A stretch of 64,000 nucleotides of DNA from CAG-791 sp963655255. GTDB taxonomy: Bacteria; Bacillota; Clostridia; Lachnospirales; Lachnospiraceae. This document shows positions 18,475 to 26,239 of the stretch, piece after piece. The stretch lies in assembly GCA_963655255.1 (NCBI GenBank), contig CAVKEB010000004.1:62001-126000 (forward strand), written 5' to 3'. Below the pieces are notes generated by a model, which did not search any database, was not told where the DNA came from, and worked only from the letters and a program-made list of their open reading frames with translations. The translations under genes were made by a program, and so were the position numbers. Position 1 is the stretch's first letter; each line of letters begins with the position of its first letter.

Positions 18475-19214
18475 TCCGCACCTCCCTCAACATCGGTCTG
18501 CGCAAGATCCGATGCGGTTCCCTGCGCAACATTGTCCATTGCCTCCGCAAGCGGATTGGCGGAGCCGCTGTCCTCTTCCTCCTGCGTGGTGTCCTCTCCC
18601 TGCGGGGAGGTAAAATAAATCGTCATCGTGGTAATGACGTTCTCCGGCTGTCCGGACTGTGACTCCGCATTCACGTTCTGATCCTTCGTCGCCGCGTTGG
18701 AAACCGATACATACAGAACAATGTCGCTCTCTTCCAGATCCTGCACCACATCCGAGACGCTGGCAAGCCGCGCCGAATTGATGGTCAGCGTCGCCACATT
18801 TCCGGACAGGCTGATATTCTGGAGTGCTCCCGCCTTCAGAAGCTTGTCCTCAATCAGATCCAGCATGTCCATGCGGTCCTGAAGAGAAGCTTCATCCGCG
18901 TTGAGATATCCGTTGCCGTAGTGGGAATATTCCACGCGGACATCCTCATAGGAGGCCGTGGCCTCCTTCGCCTGCTCCACCTGCTGCTCCATCTGGTGGT
19001 AATTGCTCTCCAGCATACTGATCTCATCGAGCTTCGCCTGCACGCAGAATTTGCTGAACAGTGCTACGCCCACCATGAATACCGCGAAAATAGCGAGCTC
19101 CGCCGCGTTCTTCCCGGCGTGCTTCTCCTCAATGAAGAGGTTGATGGAGGTCTTGACCGGAACCTTGGCTGCCGCTCCGGCTTTTCCCGTTTTCGTTTGC
19201 GTCTTCTTATCCAT
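18471..19214 (-). CDS. pilN: PilN-like alignment-complex protein
   Basis: The 247-residue product has a cytoplasmic N-terminus containing KVPVKTSINLFIEEKHAG. The INLF-like motif of PilN, which binds PilM, is visible here. A membrane helix (LAIFAVFMVGVALFSKF, about 40-57) follows, then a coiled coil (LESNYHQMEQQVEQAKEA) and a periplasm-facing alpha/beta domain. The C-terminal 50 residues are acidic and low-complexity. The gene follows pilM with element B in between and overlaps pilO by 4 bp. AGGA lies upstream of the ATG. Confidence 0.78.
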   Translation of the reverse strand: MDKKTQTKTGKAGAAAKVPVKTSINLFIEEKHAGKNAAELAIFAVFMVGVALFSKFCVQAKLDEISMLESNYHQMEQQVEQAKEATASYEDVRVEYSHYGNGYLNADEASLQDRMDMLDLIEDKLLKAGALQNISLSGNVATLTINSARLASVSDVVQDLEESDIVLYVSVSNAATKDQNVNAESQSGQPENVITTMTIYFTSPQGEDTTQEEEDSGSANPLAEAMDNVAQGTASDLAQTDVEGGAE

Positions 19215-19218
19215 AGAT

Positions 19219-19356
19219 TATTCCTAACAGGAGAACATGCCATCAGGCATGTTCGAGTATACGCGAGGAAAATTTCGCGAAGGCGAATTTTCCGATGCGG
19301 GAGCAAGTCCGTTTTTCAGGACTTGCTCGAAACAGGAGGAATCAGCATCAGCTGAT
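19219..19356 (-). repeat. Modular hairpin element, copy B (pilM-pilN gap)
   Basis: This occupies the pilM-pilN gap. Positions 19234-19253 have arms AACATGCC/GGCATGTT with loop ATCA. Positions 19267-19293 have arms GGAAAATT/AATTTTCC around core CGCGAAGGCG. Positions 19301-19328 have 10-bp arms GAGCAAGTCC/GGACTTGCTC. Positions 19341-19356 have arms ATCAGC/GCTGAT, again with loop ATCA, reaching the pilM stop codon. The core loops match those of copy A while the arms differ but remain complementary. Confidence 0.85.
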
Positions 19357-20768
19357 CACTCCAATATTGCCCCATACCCCTGCAGCATCATCAAAAGGTC
19401 CTCATGCTGCCCTTCGTCAGCGTCCGGAATCAGTTCCGTCAGCGGACGGACCGGAAGCTCCGTGACCGACTGGATCCTGTCCAGAAGGAGCGGATTCGCC
19501 TCACGGCCATAGTAGTAAATCGTGTCGATCGTGTTGCGCGGATTGTTGTAATTATAGAAGTTCATGACTCGCATGACTTCCGTTGCCAGCGCCTGAATCA
19601 GATCGGCGATATCTTCCTTCTCCAGAACGCCGTCCTGATTGCGGTCGCACATCAGCTGTGCGATGTGAACATCCACGCCTTCATCCTGCGCAATCAGCTC
19701 ACAGATCTGTTTCTCGGTGGTTCCGAGGTTTCGCGTGATTTCATAGGCGCCATTTGAGAAAAAGTGAAGCCGCACGCGGCTGTATTCCATGCTGAGGACG
19801 GCGTAGTCCTTCCTTTTCTCTTCCGGTTGTTCAGCCCCCGCATTGACTCCGGCCGCAGCAGAAGCACTTCCCGCAGTACCTGCTGCCGGTCCGCTGTTTG
19901 TCCCCGCGGCATTCCCCGCCGCGGCTCCGGGACCGCCCTGGAAGGTTCCGCCGACAGGGCCATTCCCCGAAGCAGCCCCTCCCGGAAAGGTTCCGACACC
20001 CAGGATCTGTCCCGCGGTACCTGCATTCAGGCTCTCCGCATTCGTTCCCATGCCGACGGCTTCCGTATCATTTCCGGTCTGAAGTCCCTTGGCCTTTGCC
20101 TCCGCCGCTGCCCGCTGTGCGAGTTCTTCCACAGAGAGGCCGTTCTTTTTCCGGTCCCTCGCGCGCTGCTTTTTCTCCCGGGCGGCGTTCCGGCTCTCTT
20201 CCTTCTTCCCGTCGCTCCGGCTCTTCTCTTCCTCGGCAAGGCGTTTTTTCCGCGCCGTGGGATCCTCCGGCGGGAGTACGATTTCCTGAATGGTCAGGAC
20301 ATCCGGCACCAGCTTGCACAGGCGCAGTCCGGCGCGCTTGCACATCTCCTTGTATTCTTCCACCTGCTGCTTCGACAGCGCCGCGATCAGGAGCTCCATC
20401 TCCTTCTCGTCCACCGACAGCACCGAATAATCAAAGACATACTGATCGGTGTCCTCCTGAAGGTAATCATGAAATTCATACGGAAGATTGATCTGCAGCT
20501 GGGCCGCCGTCATCTTCGGCAGATGTACCCGGCGGATATAATAGGTCTCCGACGGCAGAACCACCGCCGCATCCTTCACGCGGATCTTGTTCTTCCGGAC
20601 AACCTCGCGCAGATAGTCCGCAAGGGCATGAAATGCCGCGATCCGCCCGCCAATGACCATGTTGTCCGGCATGACCTCCAGATAGGTGGCGGTCACTTTC
20701 CTGTCCTTCATCACCACGATCTTCAGGAAGCGGTCCTCTACATCAATTCCCAGGTACTTTTTGCCCAT
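19356..20768 (-). CDS. pilM: PilM-like actin-fold pilus protein with a large low-complexity insertion
   Basis: The N-terminal part (MGKKYLGIDVEDRFLKIVVM) has the phosphate-1 motif and fold signature of PilM, the cytoplasmic actin-like component of the alignment complex that contacts PilN. The actin-like region resumes after about residue 325 with RKDYAVLSMEYSRVRLHFFS and continues to the C-terminus, which includes DADEGQHEDLLMMLQGYGAI. Between roughly 170 and 325 lies an insertion: first a Lys/Arg/Glu-rich charged stretch, then a Gly/Ala-rich stretch. Typical PilM is about 350 residues and this one is 470, the excess being the insertion. It follows pilD and leads the pilMNO group. Confidence 0.85.
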   Translation of the reverse strand: MGKKYLGIDVEDRFLKIVVMKDRKVTATYLEVMPDNMVIGGRIAAFHALADYLREVVRKNKIRVKDAAVVLPSETYYIRRVHLPKMTAAQLQINLPYEFHDYLQEDTDQYVFDYSVLSVDEKEMELLIAALSKQQVEEYKEMCKRAGLRLCKLVPDVLTIQEIVLPPEDPTARKKRLAEEEKSRSDGKKEESRNAAREKKQRARDRKKNGLSVEELAQRAAAEAKAKGLQTGNDTEAVGMGTNAESLNAGTAGQILGVGTFPGGAASGNGPVGGTFQGGPGAAAGNAAGTNSGPAAGTAGSASAAAGVNAGAEQPEEKRKDYAVLSMEYSRVRLHFFSNGAYEITRNLGTTEKQICELIAQDEGVDVHIAQLMCDRNQDGVLEKEDIADLIQALATEVMRVMNFYNYNNPRNTIDTIYYYGREANPLLLDRIQSVTELPVRPLTELIPDADEGQHEDLLMMLQGYGAILE

Positions 20769-20949
20769 AAAACAGATTCCTTCACGAAATGCCCGTCATT
20801 TTTCCTGCAGCACAGCGATTCCGCACACGGCGATTCCCCGGATCCATGCGGTACCCGCGGATCCTTCCTGAAACGGCCATGCAGCTGTGTTTTCTGAAAA
20901 CCGGCATATTTTAAGCATACTAACTAAATAATTATACCATACTTCTTTT
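20769..20949 (-). promoter_or_regulatory. Extended -10 promoter and about 150-nt leader upstream of pilM
   Basis: On the minus strand the sequence TGGTATAAT (20930-20938) is an extended -10 element directly after the pilD stop. No good -35 is visible. Transcription from here would give pilM a leader of about 150 nt. It contains short self-complementary stretches (GGATCC around 20831-20858) but no riboswitch class that I recognise. This suggests pilM-pilN-pilO and the pseudopilins can be expressed apart from pilD. Confidence 0.5.
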
Positions 20950-21909
20950 TCATAAAAGTCCCAGATACCAGCGGATTATCGGATCTCCGAAAAACATGGT
21001 AAGGACGATTCCGATGGAGATGGCGGGACCGAACGGGATCTTCTGATTTTTACGAAATCCGGCGAAAATCAGTCCGACGAAACACGACACAATCACGCAG
21101 AGAAGTCCGCCCGCTGCTCCCAGATAAATTCCTGCCGCGAAAAACAGCTTGATGTCTCCGCCGCCGAGGCCTTCCCTGCCGGTGACACGGTCGAAAATGA
21201 CTGACAGGACGAGGAGGCCGCCGCCGATCAGAAGCCCGCCGCCCAGGCTGTGCAGCAGCGCTCTTCCCGCCGTTCCTGCAAGGCCTGCTGCCCCGCTCCC
21301 TGCGGTACCCGCACCGACAGCCGCCATCTGTATCCCAGCCGCCGTATTCCCTGCAGTTTCAACAGCTGCACCCGCGCCGGGGACCGCAGAAAGGCGTCCC
21401 GGCAGACCCAGCTCGATGAATGGAAATGTCACTGCGTAAACGACCAGTGCCGCCGCGATCAGACTGTTCGGAATCCGCCAGGATTCCAGATCCACCAGAG
21501 ACAAGGTGAACAGTACGCAGATGAGGGCCACTGCGCGCACCGTCTCCCAGCCAAGGCCGAAGCGGAGAACGCATGCCGTCCACAGACCTGCGCTCACGAG
21601 CTCCGCAATCATGTAGCGCGGCGAAATCTTCTCGCCGCAGTAGCGGCATTTTCCCCTCAGGAACAGGTAGCTGAACACCGGCACCAGGTCCGCCGCCTTC
21701 AGCGGATGCCCGCAGGTCGCACAGTGGCTCCGCCCCTTCCAAACGCTTTCATGATGCACCATCCGCCACGCCATGCAGTTCAGAAAGCTCCCGAACACGG
21801 CTCCCAGCACGACGGCAAGGATCAGCACATATCCCGCCAGAAGCGGAAAATCACACAATTCCCCAAACGTCATATTCATACCCCACTGAGGCAAAACCGG
21901 TGCTGTCAT
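20950..21909 (-). CDS. pilD: Prepilin peptidase / N-methyltransferase PilD (A24 family)
   Basis: The 319-residue membrane protease cleaves and usually N-methylates prepilins. The N-terminal methylase-type region contains GSFLNCMAWR and two CxxC pairs (Cys63/66 and Cys88/91) that form the zinc site. The aspartyl protease residues are Asp140 in SLVDLESWRIPN and Asp252 in LGGGDIKLF, the latter being the conserved GxGD motif. About eight hydrophobic segments are present. An unusual Gly/Ala-rich insertion (about 170-222) lies between the two catalytic halves, with the same composition bias as the PilM insertion. The start overlaps the stop of the upstream pilin-like gene (ATGA). Confidence 0.93.
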   Translation of the reverse strand: MTAPVLPQWGMNMTFGELCDFPLLAGYVLILAVVLGAVFGSFLNCMAWRMVHHESVWKGRSHCATCGHPLKAADLVPVFSYLFLRGKCRYCGEKISPRYMIAELVSAGLWTACVLRFGLGWETVRAVALICVLFTLSLVDLESWRIPNSLIAAALVVYAVTFPFIELGLPGRLSAVPGAGAAVETAGNTAAGIQMAAVGAGTAGSGAAGLAGTAGRALLHSLGGGLLIGGGLLVLSVIFDRVTGREGLGGGDIKLFFAAGIYLGAAGGLLCVIVSCFVGLIFAGFRKNQKIPFGPAISIGIVLTMFFGDPIIRWYLGLL

Positions 21910-22478
21910 TCCTCGTCTTCACTCTTTGCTTCTTCCTGCGCCCGGATTTTCTCGCGGTCCCTCTCAATCTCATCCAGAGCCTCGGAGTCCAGCGCGTTCC
22001 GTTCCCGGATCGTCATCAGATCATAATCGAGTACGGAGTATTTCTTTCCGGTCCAGCGGACATTGATGATGTCACCGTCCGCGATCGTAATCGCGAGAAG
22101 CTGGGCTCCCTGATCCCCACCGAAATTCGGCACCCCTTTCGCACCGGTCACGCTGTTCTTATTGTCCTCTTCCGAACAGCGTCCGTAAGGCTCAATGTCC
22201 CCGATCTTCGACCGCGGCAGGCATTTATGCGACCGCTCGTCATAATAATAAGTAACAAGGCTCCCACCGCCGTCCTGCATGTACGTAACCGATGCAACGT
22301 CCTTTGCCGTCGCCACGCTCTGCGTATCCGCCTGGATCTTCGCATTGCGAAGGTGCTCCTGATACCCCGGAATCACCACAAAGCAGACCGTCGCCGCGAT
22401 CACCGCAATCGCTAGCAGCACGATCGGCAGGATCACGCCGTCCTCGCTGTGAAGTTTTCGGAATATTTTATTTTTCAT
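21906..22478 (-). CDS. Pilin-like membrane protein, first gene of the pilus cluster
   Basis: The 190-residue product starts MKNKIFRKLHSEDG, then VILPIVLLAIAVIAATVCFV, a layout like a prepilin signal with Val +1 and Pro at +4 instead of Glu +5. The ectodomain has QSVATAKDVASVTYM, resembling the alpha-helix of pilins. It contains two cysteines that could form a C-terminal loop (CLPRSKIGDIEPYGRC), then a highly charged tail rich in Glu/Arg. It overlaps pilD by 4 bp. No clear ribosome site is seen. It may be a major or minor pilin; the weak signal keeps confidence moderate. Confidence 0.6.
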   Translation of the reverse strand: MKNKIFRKLHSEDGVILPIVLLAIAVIAATVCFVVIPGYQEHLRNAKIQADTQSVATAKDVASVTYMQDGGGSLVTYYYDERSHKCLPRSKIGDIEPYGRCSEEDNKNSVTGAKGVPNFGGDQGAQLLAITIADGDIINVRWTGKKYSVLDYDLMTIRERNALDSEALDEIERDREKIRAQEEAKSEDEE

Positions 22479-22603
22479 GTTTTCTATTTTATTCGATTTT
22501 TAAGCAAATGCCCACAGCAAATTGCCACTGTGGCGCATTCTTTTTCTCTCCCGTCCACTTGGTGGGTCACTAGCTGCCGATTTTCTCTCCCGTATTTCCC
22601 CAA

Positions 22604-22632
22604 TTGCATCCGCCTGTCAAAAACGGTATACT
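22604..22632 (+). promoter_or_regulatory. Promoter of tRNA-Pro
   Basis: TTGCAT (22604-22609) and TATACT (22627-22632) are 17 bp apart, placing transcription start about 8 bp before the tRNA. The rest of the 22479-22646 gap shows nothing else beyond a short GCCAC-A-GTGGC inverted repeat. Confidence 0.75.
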
Positions 22633-22646
22633 GGCGTTGTTAAGTC

Positions 22647-22721
22647 CGGGGTGTGGCTCAGCTTGGCTAGAGCGCCTGGTTTGGGACCAGGAAGCCGCAG
22701 GTTCGAATCCTGTCACCCCGA
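22647..22721 (+). tRNA. tRNA-Pro (anticodon TGG)
   Basis: The 7-bp acceptor stem CGGGGTG pairs with CACCCCG, with discriminator A at 22721. The anticodon stem CCTGG/CCAGG encloses the loop TTTGGGA, putting TGG at 22682-22684. The T-arm has the standard GGTTCGAATCC. The CCA end is not encoded. It sits alone between the pilus locus and hicAB. Confidence 0.97.
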
Positions 22722-22829
22722 CTTTCTTACTTTATCTATTCTCTATCAGGAATTTTCTATTTCCAGTTCCGTATTTTCCACAGTTCTTAAATCGATCGGT
22801 CAGGCAGAAGTTTTCTTATCTCTCGTCTA

Positions 22830-22858
22830 TTTTCATTACGCATTTTACGTAATACAAT
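22830..22858 (+). promoter_or_regulatory. hicAB promoter and inverted-repeat operator
   Basis: TTTTCA (22830-22835) and TACAAT (22853-22858) are 17 bp apart. Between them lies an inverted repeat, ATTACG (22835-22840) and CGTAAT (22848-22853). A HicB-type antitoxin normally represses its own promoter by binding such a site. The hicA start lies 16 bp downstream with AAGGAGG before it. Confidence 0.7.
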
Positions 22859-22874
22859 AAAGGAGGTCCGACTC

Positions 22875-23057
22875 ATGCGTTTTCGGGAAGTCGAAAAACT
22901 TATAACAAAAGACGGCTGGGTTCTGGTCGACATAAGCGGTTCGCATCATCAATACAAGCATCCGGTCAAACCCGGAAGAGTTACCATTCCCAATCATCGC
23001 GGTGATATCCCGATGCGGGTCGTTCACTCCATCTTAAAACAGGCAGGGCTGAAGTAG
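22875..23057 (+). CDS. hicA: HicA-type mRNA interferase toxin
   Basis: The 60-residue protein has the compact dsRBD-like HicA fold, with the catalytic histidine in ISGSHHQYKHP (about 20-30) and PNHRGDIP near the middle. HicA toxins cleave mRNA when unbound by HicB. Gene order toxin then antitoxin is typical. AAGGAGG lies just before the ATG and a promoter with an operator-like repeat precedes it. Confidence 0.93.
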   Translation: MRFREVEKLITKDGWVLVDISGSHHQYKHPVKPGRVTIPNHRGDIPMRVVHSILKQAGLK

Positions 23058-23094
23058 TCCCTGTGCCCGCCATATCGAAATAAGGGAGGTTTCT

Positions 23095-23496
23095 ATGAAT
23101 TACATTTATCCTGCTGTTTTTTATCCGGAACAGGATGGGCGCTATTCCGTTATTTTCCCCGATCTTAATGATTTGGCCACTTACGGAGACAACCTGGCAG
23201 ATGCATTTGCAATGGCACAGGAGGCATGCGGTCAGTACCTCTTCACGTCCCTCCGGGACGGTGAAAAGCTTCCTGCTCCCACTCCTCTCTCCGCTGTATC
23301 GAAAGAGGATGCGCATGCTTTTGTCAATCTCATCGGTGTAAATCTTGATGAATATGCCCGCGCCTATGACGATCATCCCGTAAAAAGGACTCTCAGCATT
23401 CCCGCCTGGCTTGACACTGCATGTAAAAATCTCGGGATCAGCTACTCAAAGGTCTTGCAAGAGGCATTGATTTCCAAGTTGCAGGCGCATGGCTGA
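23095..23496 (+). CDS. hicB: HicB-type antitoxin
   Basis: The 133-residue product has an N-terminal partially degraded RNase-H-like HicB domain (YPAVFYPEQDGRYSVIFPDLN, with the G..GDN-type turn TYGDNLADAFAMAQEA). A C-terminal DNA-binding region (KRTLSIPAWLDTACKNLGISYSKVLQEAL) looks ribbon-helix-helix-like. It neutralises HicA and represses the operon. It follows hicA by 37 bp with GGGAGG before the ATG. Confidence 0.93.
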   Translation: MNYIYPAVFYPEQDGRYSVIFPDLNDLATYGDNLADAFAMAQEACGQYLFTSLRDGEKLPAPTPLSAVSKEDAHAFVNLIGVNLDEYARAYDDHPVKRTLSIPAWLDTACKNLGISYSKVLQEALISKLQAHG

Positions 23497-23543
23497 TTTT
23501 TCCCCTGCCTGATGACTGCATCCTCCGGCACGGGAGCCCCGTC

Positions 23544-24122
23544 TCACATCATCCACAGAAGGCTCCCTGCTGCCGCGCCGAGGAGATACCCCGCAATGAC
23601 ATCGCGCGGATAGTGCACACCCCCGAGAACGCGCACGACTGCAATGCAGACGGAAACGCCGAGGAAGATGATGCCCAGGGCCGCATTCCGGCGCAGAATA
23701 CACATAGAGATAACGGCTGCGGAGAACACATGCCGACTCGGCATGGAACGGCCCTTTTTCTCCCGGCGGATCATAGGATCCATCGGCCACTCTTCATAGG
23801 GTCTTTTCCAGTTCATCCGCTTCCGGACGGCACTCAGCAGAATGAAGCTGACTCCCGGAATCAGCAGATACGGCAGCACGGCGGCACCGGCCTCCAGGAT
23901 GCCGCTTCCCTGCAGGAGGCCTCCGCTGGCAATGCACAGGATGAGTACCGGATAGGCCGCATACATGACTCCAGCCAGGAGCCGGTCCGCAGTGTTCAGC
24001 GCTTTCCTTCCATTTCTTCTGCTGCGGATTCCCGCCGTGATCCGCTCGTAAAATTTCCCGTAATCCCGATCCATTTCCTGTTCTGCCCTCTGTGCCAGAT
24101 TGTCGATATTGTTTTCACCCAA
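23544..24122 (-). CDS. PAP2-family membrane phosphatase
   Basis: The 192-residue protein has the three motifs of the PAP2/acid phosphatase superfamily: KRMNWKRP, then SMPSRH, then RVLGGVHYPRDV with the catalytic His. It has about five hydrophobic helices. Such enzymes dephosphorylate lipid phosphates such as undecaprenyl pyrophosphate or phosphatidate; the substrate here is unknown. The frame begins at a TTG with GGAAG upstream; an ATG 16 codons in (MDRDYGK) is an alternative. It follows the AAA gene by 15 bp, so the two are probably cotranscribed. Confidence 0.88.
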   Translation of the reverse strand: MGENNIDNLAQRAEQEMDRDYGKFYERITAGIRSRRNGRKALNTADRLLAGVMYAAYPVLILCIASGGLLQGSGILEAGAAVLPYLLIPGVSFILLSAVRKRMNWKRPYEEWPMDPMIRREKKGRSMPSRHVFSAAVISMCILRRNAALGIIFLGVSVCIAVVRVLGGVHYPRDVIAGYLLGAAAGSLLWMM

Positions 24123-24137
24123 GCACTTCCAATTGAT

Positions 24138-25493
24138 TCATTCCCCGGTTCGTTTTCCGATGCTGCTTTCTTCTTTTCCCTCGATTTTTTTCTGTCCCGT
24201 AGTTTCCTGGCCGATTTTCTCCTCAGTATTCGTATCATCCTCGTCCCGAAGATCCTCTACGGTGATCCGCTGCATCTCCTCCGGGGTCGGATTGTCCATC
24301 GCAGCAATCCGTCTCGCCTGATTCGTGATGATGCTCTCGAACAAATTGCGCACCTCGCGCGCATTGGCAAAATTCTCCGGCGTCTGCGCCTTGCGCAGCA
24401 TCAGGAGCGTTTTCACCTGATCCCTGGCTGCCTGGTCCGGAATGTATTGATATTTTCTGCAGTTCAGATCGAAAATTGCGAGCAGTTCATCCACCGAATA
24501 ATCCGGAAATTCAATGAATTTGTTGAACCGGCTCTGAAGTCCCGGATTGGAGTGAATGAACGCCTCCATCGGCTTCGTGTAGCCCGCCACGATCACAACG
24601 AACTCATCACGGTGATCCTCCATCGCCTTCAGGAGCGTGTCGATGGCCTCCTGGCCGAAATCATTTCCCTGATCTGCGCCTCTTGCCAGCGAATAGGCTT
24701 CGTCGATAAAGAGAACGCCGCCCATCGCCTCTTCGATTTTCTTCTGCGTTTTCACTGCGGTCTGCCCGACGTACCCGGCAACCAGTCCGGACCGGTCACA
24801 TTCCACGAGCTGTCCCTTCGATAAAACACCGATCTGCCGATACAGTCTCGCCAGAATTCTCGCCACTGTGGTTTTGCCGGTTCCCGGATTTCCGGTAAAA
24901 ACAAGGTGCATTGACACCGGAACGGTTTTCAACCCTGCATCCCGGCGCAGCTTTTGAATTTTCGTAAAATCATAAAGTTCCCGGACGTCATGCTTGATCC
25001 CCGCGAGTCCGATCAGTTCATTCAGATCCTCCATGGGGTCGGTTTCTGGTTCTGTCTTCTCCCCTGCCGGTTCTGCCGTATCCGTACTCTGAGCGTCCTC
25101 TTCCGGAGCTGCACTTTTCTCCTGCTCTTTGTCTGCATCGGCATCGGACAAGCTTTCGTCCGTCCGCGCCGTTTGTTCTGCCGCTCCGGAGAAATTCTCT
25201 GTAAGAGCATTGTCCCGGTTGAACTTCCTCGCCGCCTCCATCAGCGCGTCCTGCGCGCGGGTAAGGGCATCCAGCTCCTGTTCCAGAGAATCGCCGGATG
25301 CATGTGCTTCTTCCTCCGGAGTGCTCCTTTCTTGTTCCTTCTGGGACTTCGCCGCAGACTTTCCTGCATTCCCCGCTCCGTACAGATCTTCATAGAGGCC
25401 GCTCAGCAGATCCTCTCTCTGCCTTTTTACGGGCTCCGCTGCGATCGCGTACTTCTGGTTTTCCTGATCCTCATCTCCAAACCGTAATTCCAT
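24138..25493 (-). CDS. CbxX/CfxQ (SpoVK-like) AAA ATPase
   Basis: The 451-residue protein has a charged N-terminal half rich in Glu/Ala (about 1-155) and a C-terminal AAA domain. The AAA domain contains LIGLAGIKHDVREL, Walker A GNPGTGKTT (about 208), Walker B GVLFIDEAYSL, sensor IVAGYT and the arginine finger region NPGLQSRFNKFIEF. This is the CbxX/CfxQ group that includes sporulation protein SpoVK and rubisco activases. Function in Clostridia is mostly unassigned. AAAGGA precedes the ATG. Its 5' region carries element C about 150 bp upstream. Confidence 0.87.
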   Translation of the reverse strand: MELRFGDEDQENQKYAIAAEPVKRQREDLLSGLYEDLYGAGNAGKSAAKSQKEQERSTPEEEAHASGDSLEQELDALTRAQDALMEAARKFNRDNALTENFSGAAEQTARTDESLSDADADKEQEKSAAPEEDAQSTDTAEPAGEKTEPETDPMEDLNELIGLAGIKHDVRELYDFTKIQKLRRDAGLKTVPVSMHLVFTGNPGTGKTTVARILARLYRQIGVLSKGQLVECDRSGLVAGYVGQTAVKTQKKIEEAMGGVLFIDEAYSLARGADQGNDFGQEAIDTLLKAMEDHRDEFVVIVAGYTKPMEAFIHSNPGLQSRFNKFIEFPDYSVDELLAIFDLNCRKYQYIPDQAARDQVKTLLMLRKAQTPENFANAREVRNLFESIITNQARRIAAMDNPTPEEMQRITVEDLRDEDDTNTEEKIGQETTGQKKIEGKEESSIGKRTGE

Positions 25494-25629
25494 CTTCGTT
25501 CCTTTCTGCGCAACTTCTCTATCGTCACGTTCCAGTATCGCAGGGAAAGCCCGCGATCCCGAAAAGAATTTCTCAAAGGCAAACTTTCTCTTAGTACAAA
25601 TTATTGCCTAGATGACATTCCTCTGAGCA

Positions 25630-25808
25630 AGAGAGACTGTCATCAAACAGCTTCGAGTGCAGATTTTCAACATACTCGAACACACCATCAGGCATGTTCG
25701 AGTATCACAAGGAGAAATACGCGCAGGCGTTTTCTCCGATGTGGGAGCAAAACCGCTTTCGCGGTTTGCTCCATTTAGGAGAACATGCCATCAGGCATGT
25801 TCGAGTAT
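25630..25808 (-). repeat. Modular hairpin element, copy C (between divergent genes)
   Basis: Inside the 401-bp divergent gap lie several hairpins. Positions 25637-25650 hold a decayed stem-loop (CTG-TCATCAAA-CAG), and another decayed one lies near 25680-25698. Positions 25711-25737 have arms GGAGAAA/TTTCTCC-type around core CGCGCAGGCG. Positions 25744-25772 have arms GGAGCAAAACCGC/GCGGTTTGCTCC with one bulge. Positions 25782-25801 have arms AACATGCC/GGCATGTT with loop ATCA, identical to copy B. It sits 137 bp from the AAA gene and about 90 bp from the plus-strand gene. The rest of the gap (25494-25629 and 25809-25894) shows no clear promoter. Confidence 0.8.
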
Positions 25809-25894
25809 AACATACCCCCCTCCCCTCAAGTCTTGTGAAATCCGCCCGGTAAGGGTATCATCGTTACAAAAACAGGAATTCCGGAGGTTCATGT

Positions 25895-26191
25895 ATGTTT
25901 TTCTTATTTACCAAACGTGTCACGCTTGCCGATGGCGGCAAGGAGGAAATTGCCCGCAAGGAGAAAATGCTCAATGACGCCGGAATCCGCACCAATTCCT
26001 GGAGCACGGGAGCGCCGGTCGTCATCGGCGGGCCGCACATGAAAACCGCCGACTGGTCCGGCAAGCACTATGTCAACCATGACGATGAACGTGTGGTATA
26101 TCATCTGGAGGTCGCACAAAAGGACCAGTACCGCGCCATGAAGGTCCTGATGGGCGACGATGCCGCACTGGGTGATAATTTCATTAAATAA
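25895..26191 (+). CDS. Hypothetical 98-aa protein
   Basis: I do not recognise a named family. The protein starts MFFLFTKRVTLADGGKEE and looks like one compact alpha/beta domain, with GAPVVIGGPHMKTADWSGKHYVNHDDERVVYHLEV forming likely strands and KDQYRAMKVLMGDD a helix. This is loosely like the small DUF2007-type domains. There is no signal peptide or membrane helix. GGAGG lies just upstream. It is 48 bp before nth and may be cotranscribed with it. Confidence 0.7.
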   Translation: MFFLFTKRVTLADGGKEEIARKEKMLNDAGIRTNSWSTGAPVVIGGPHMKTADWSGKHYVNHDDERVVYHLEVAQKDQYRAMKVLMGDDAALGDNFIK

Positions 26192-26239
26192 GTGTAACCG
26201 GCCGACACCCGCCATTGATTCAGAAAAGAAGCAACCATA

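Noticed and set aside
20769..20949. Possible c-di-GMP riboswitch before pilM
   Set aside because: Pilus operons can be under c-di-GMP riboswitches, but the conserved GEMM core and tetraloop receptor could not be found; only an extended -10 and loose stems are seen.
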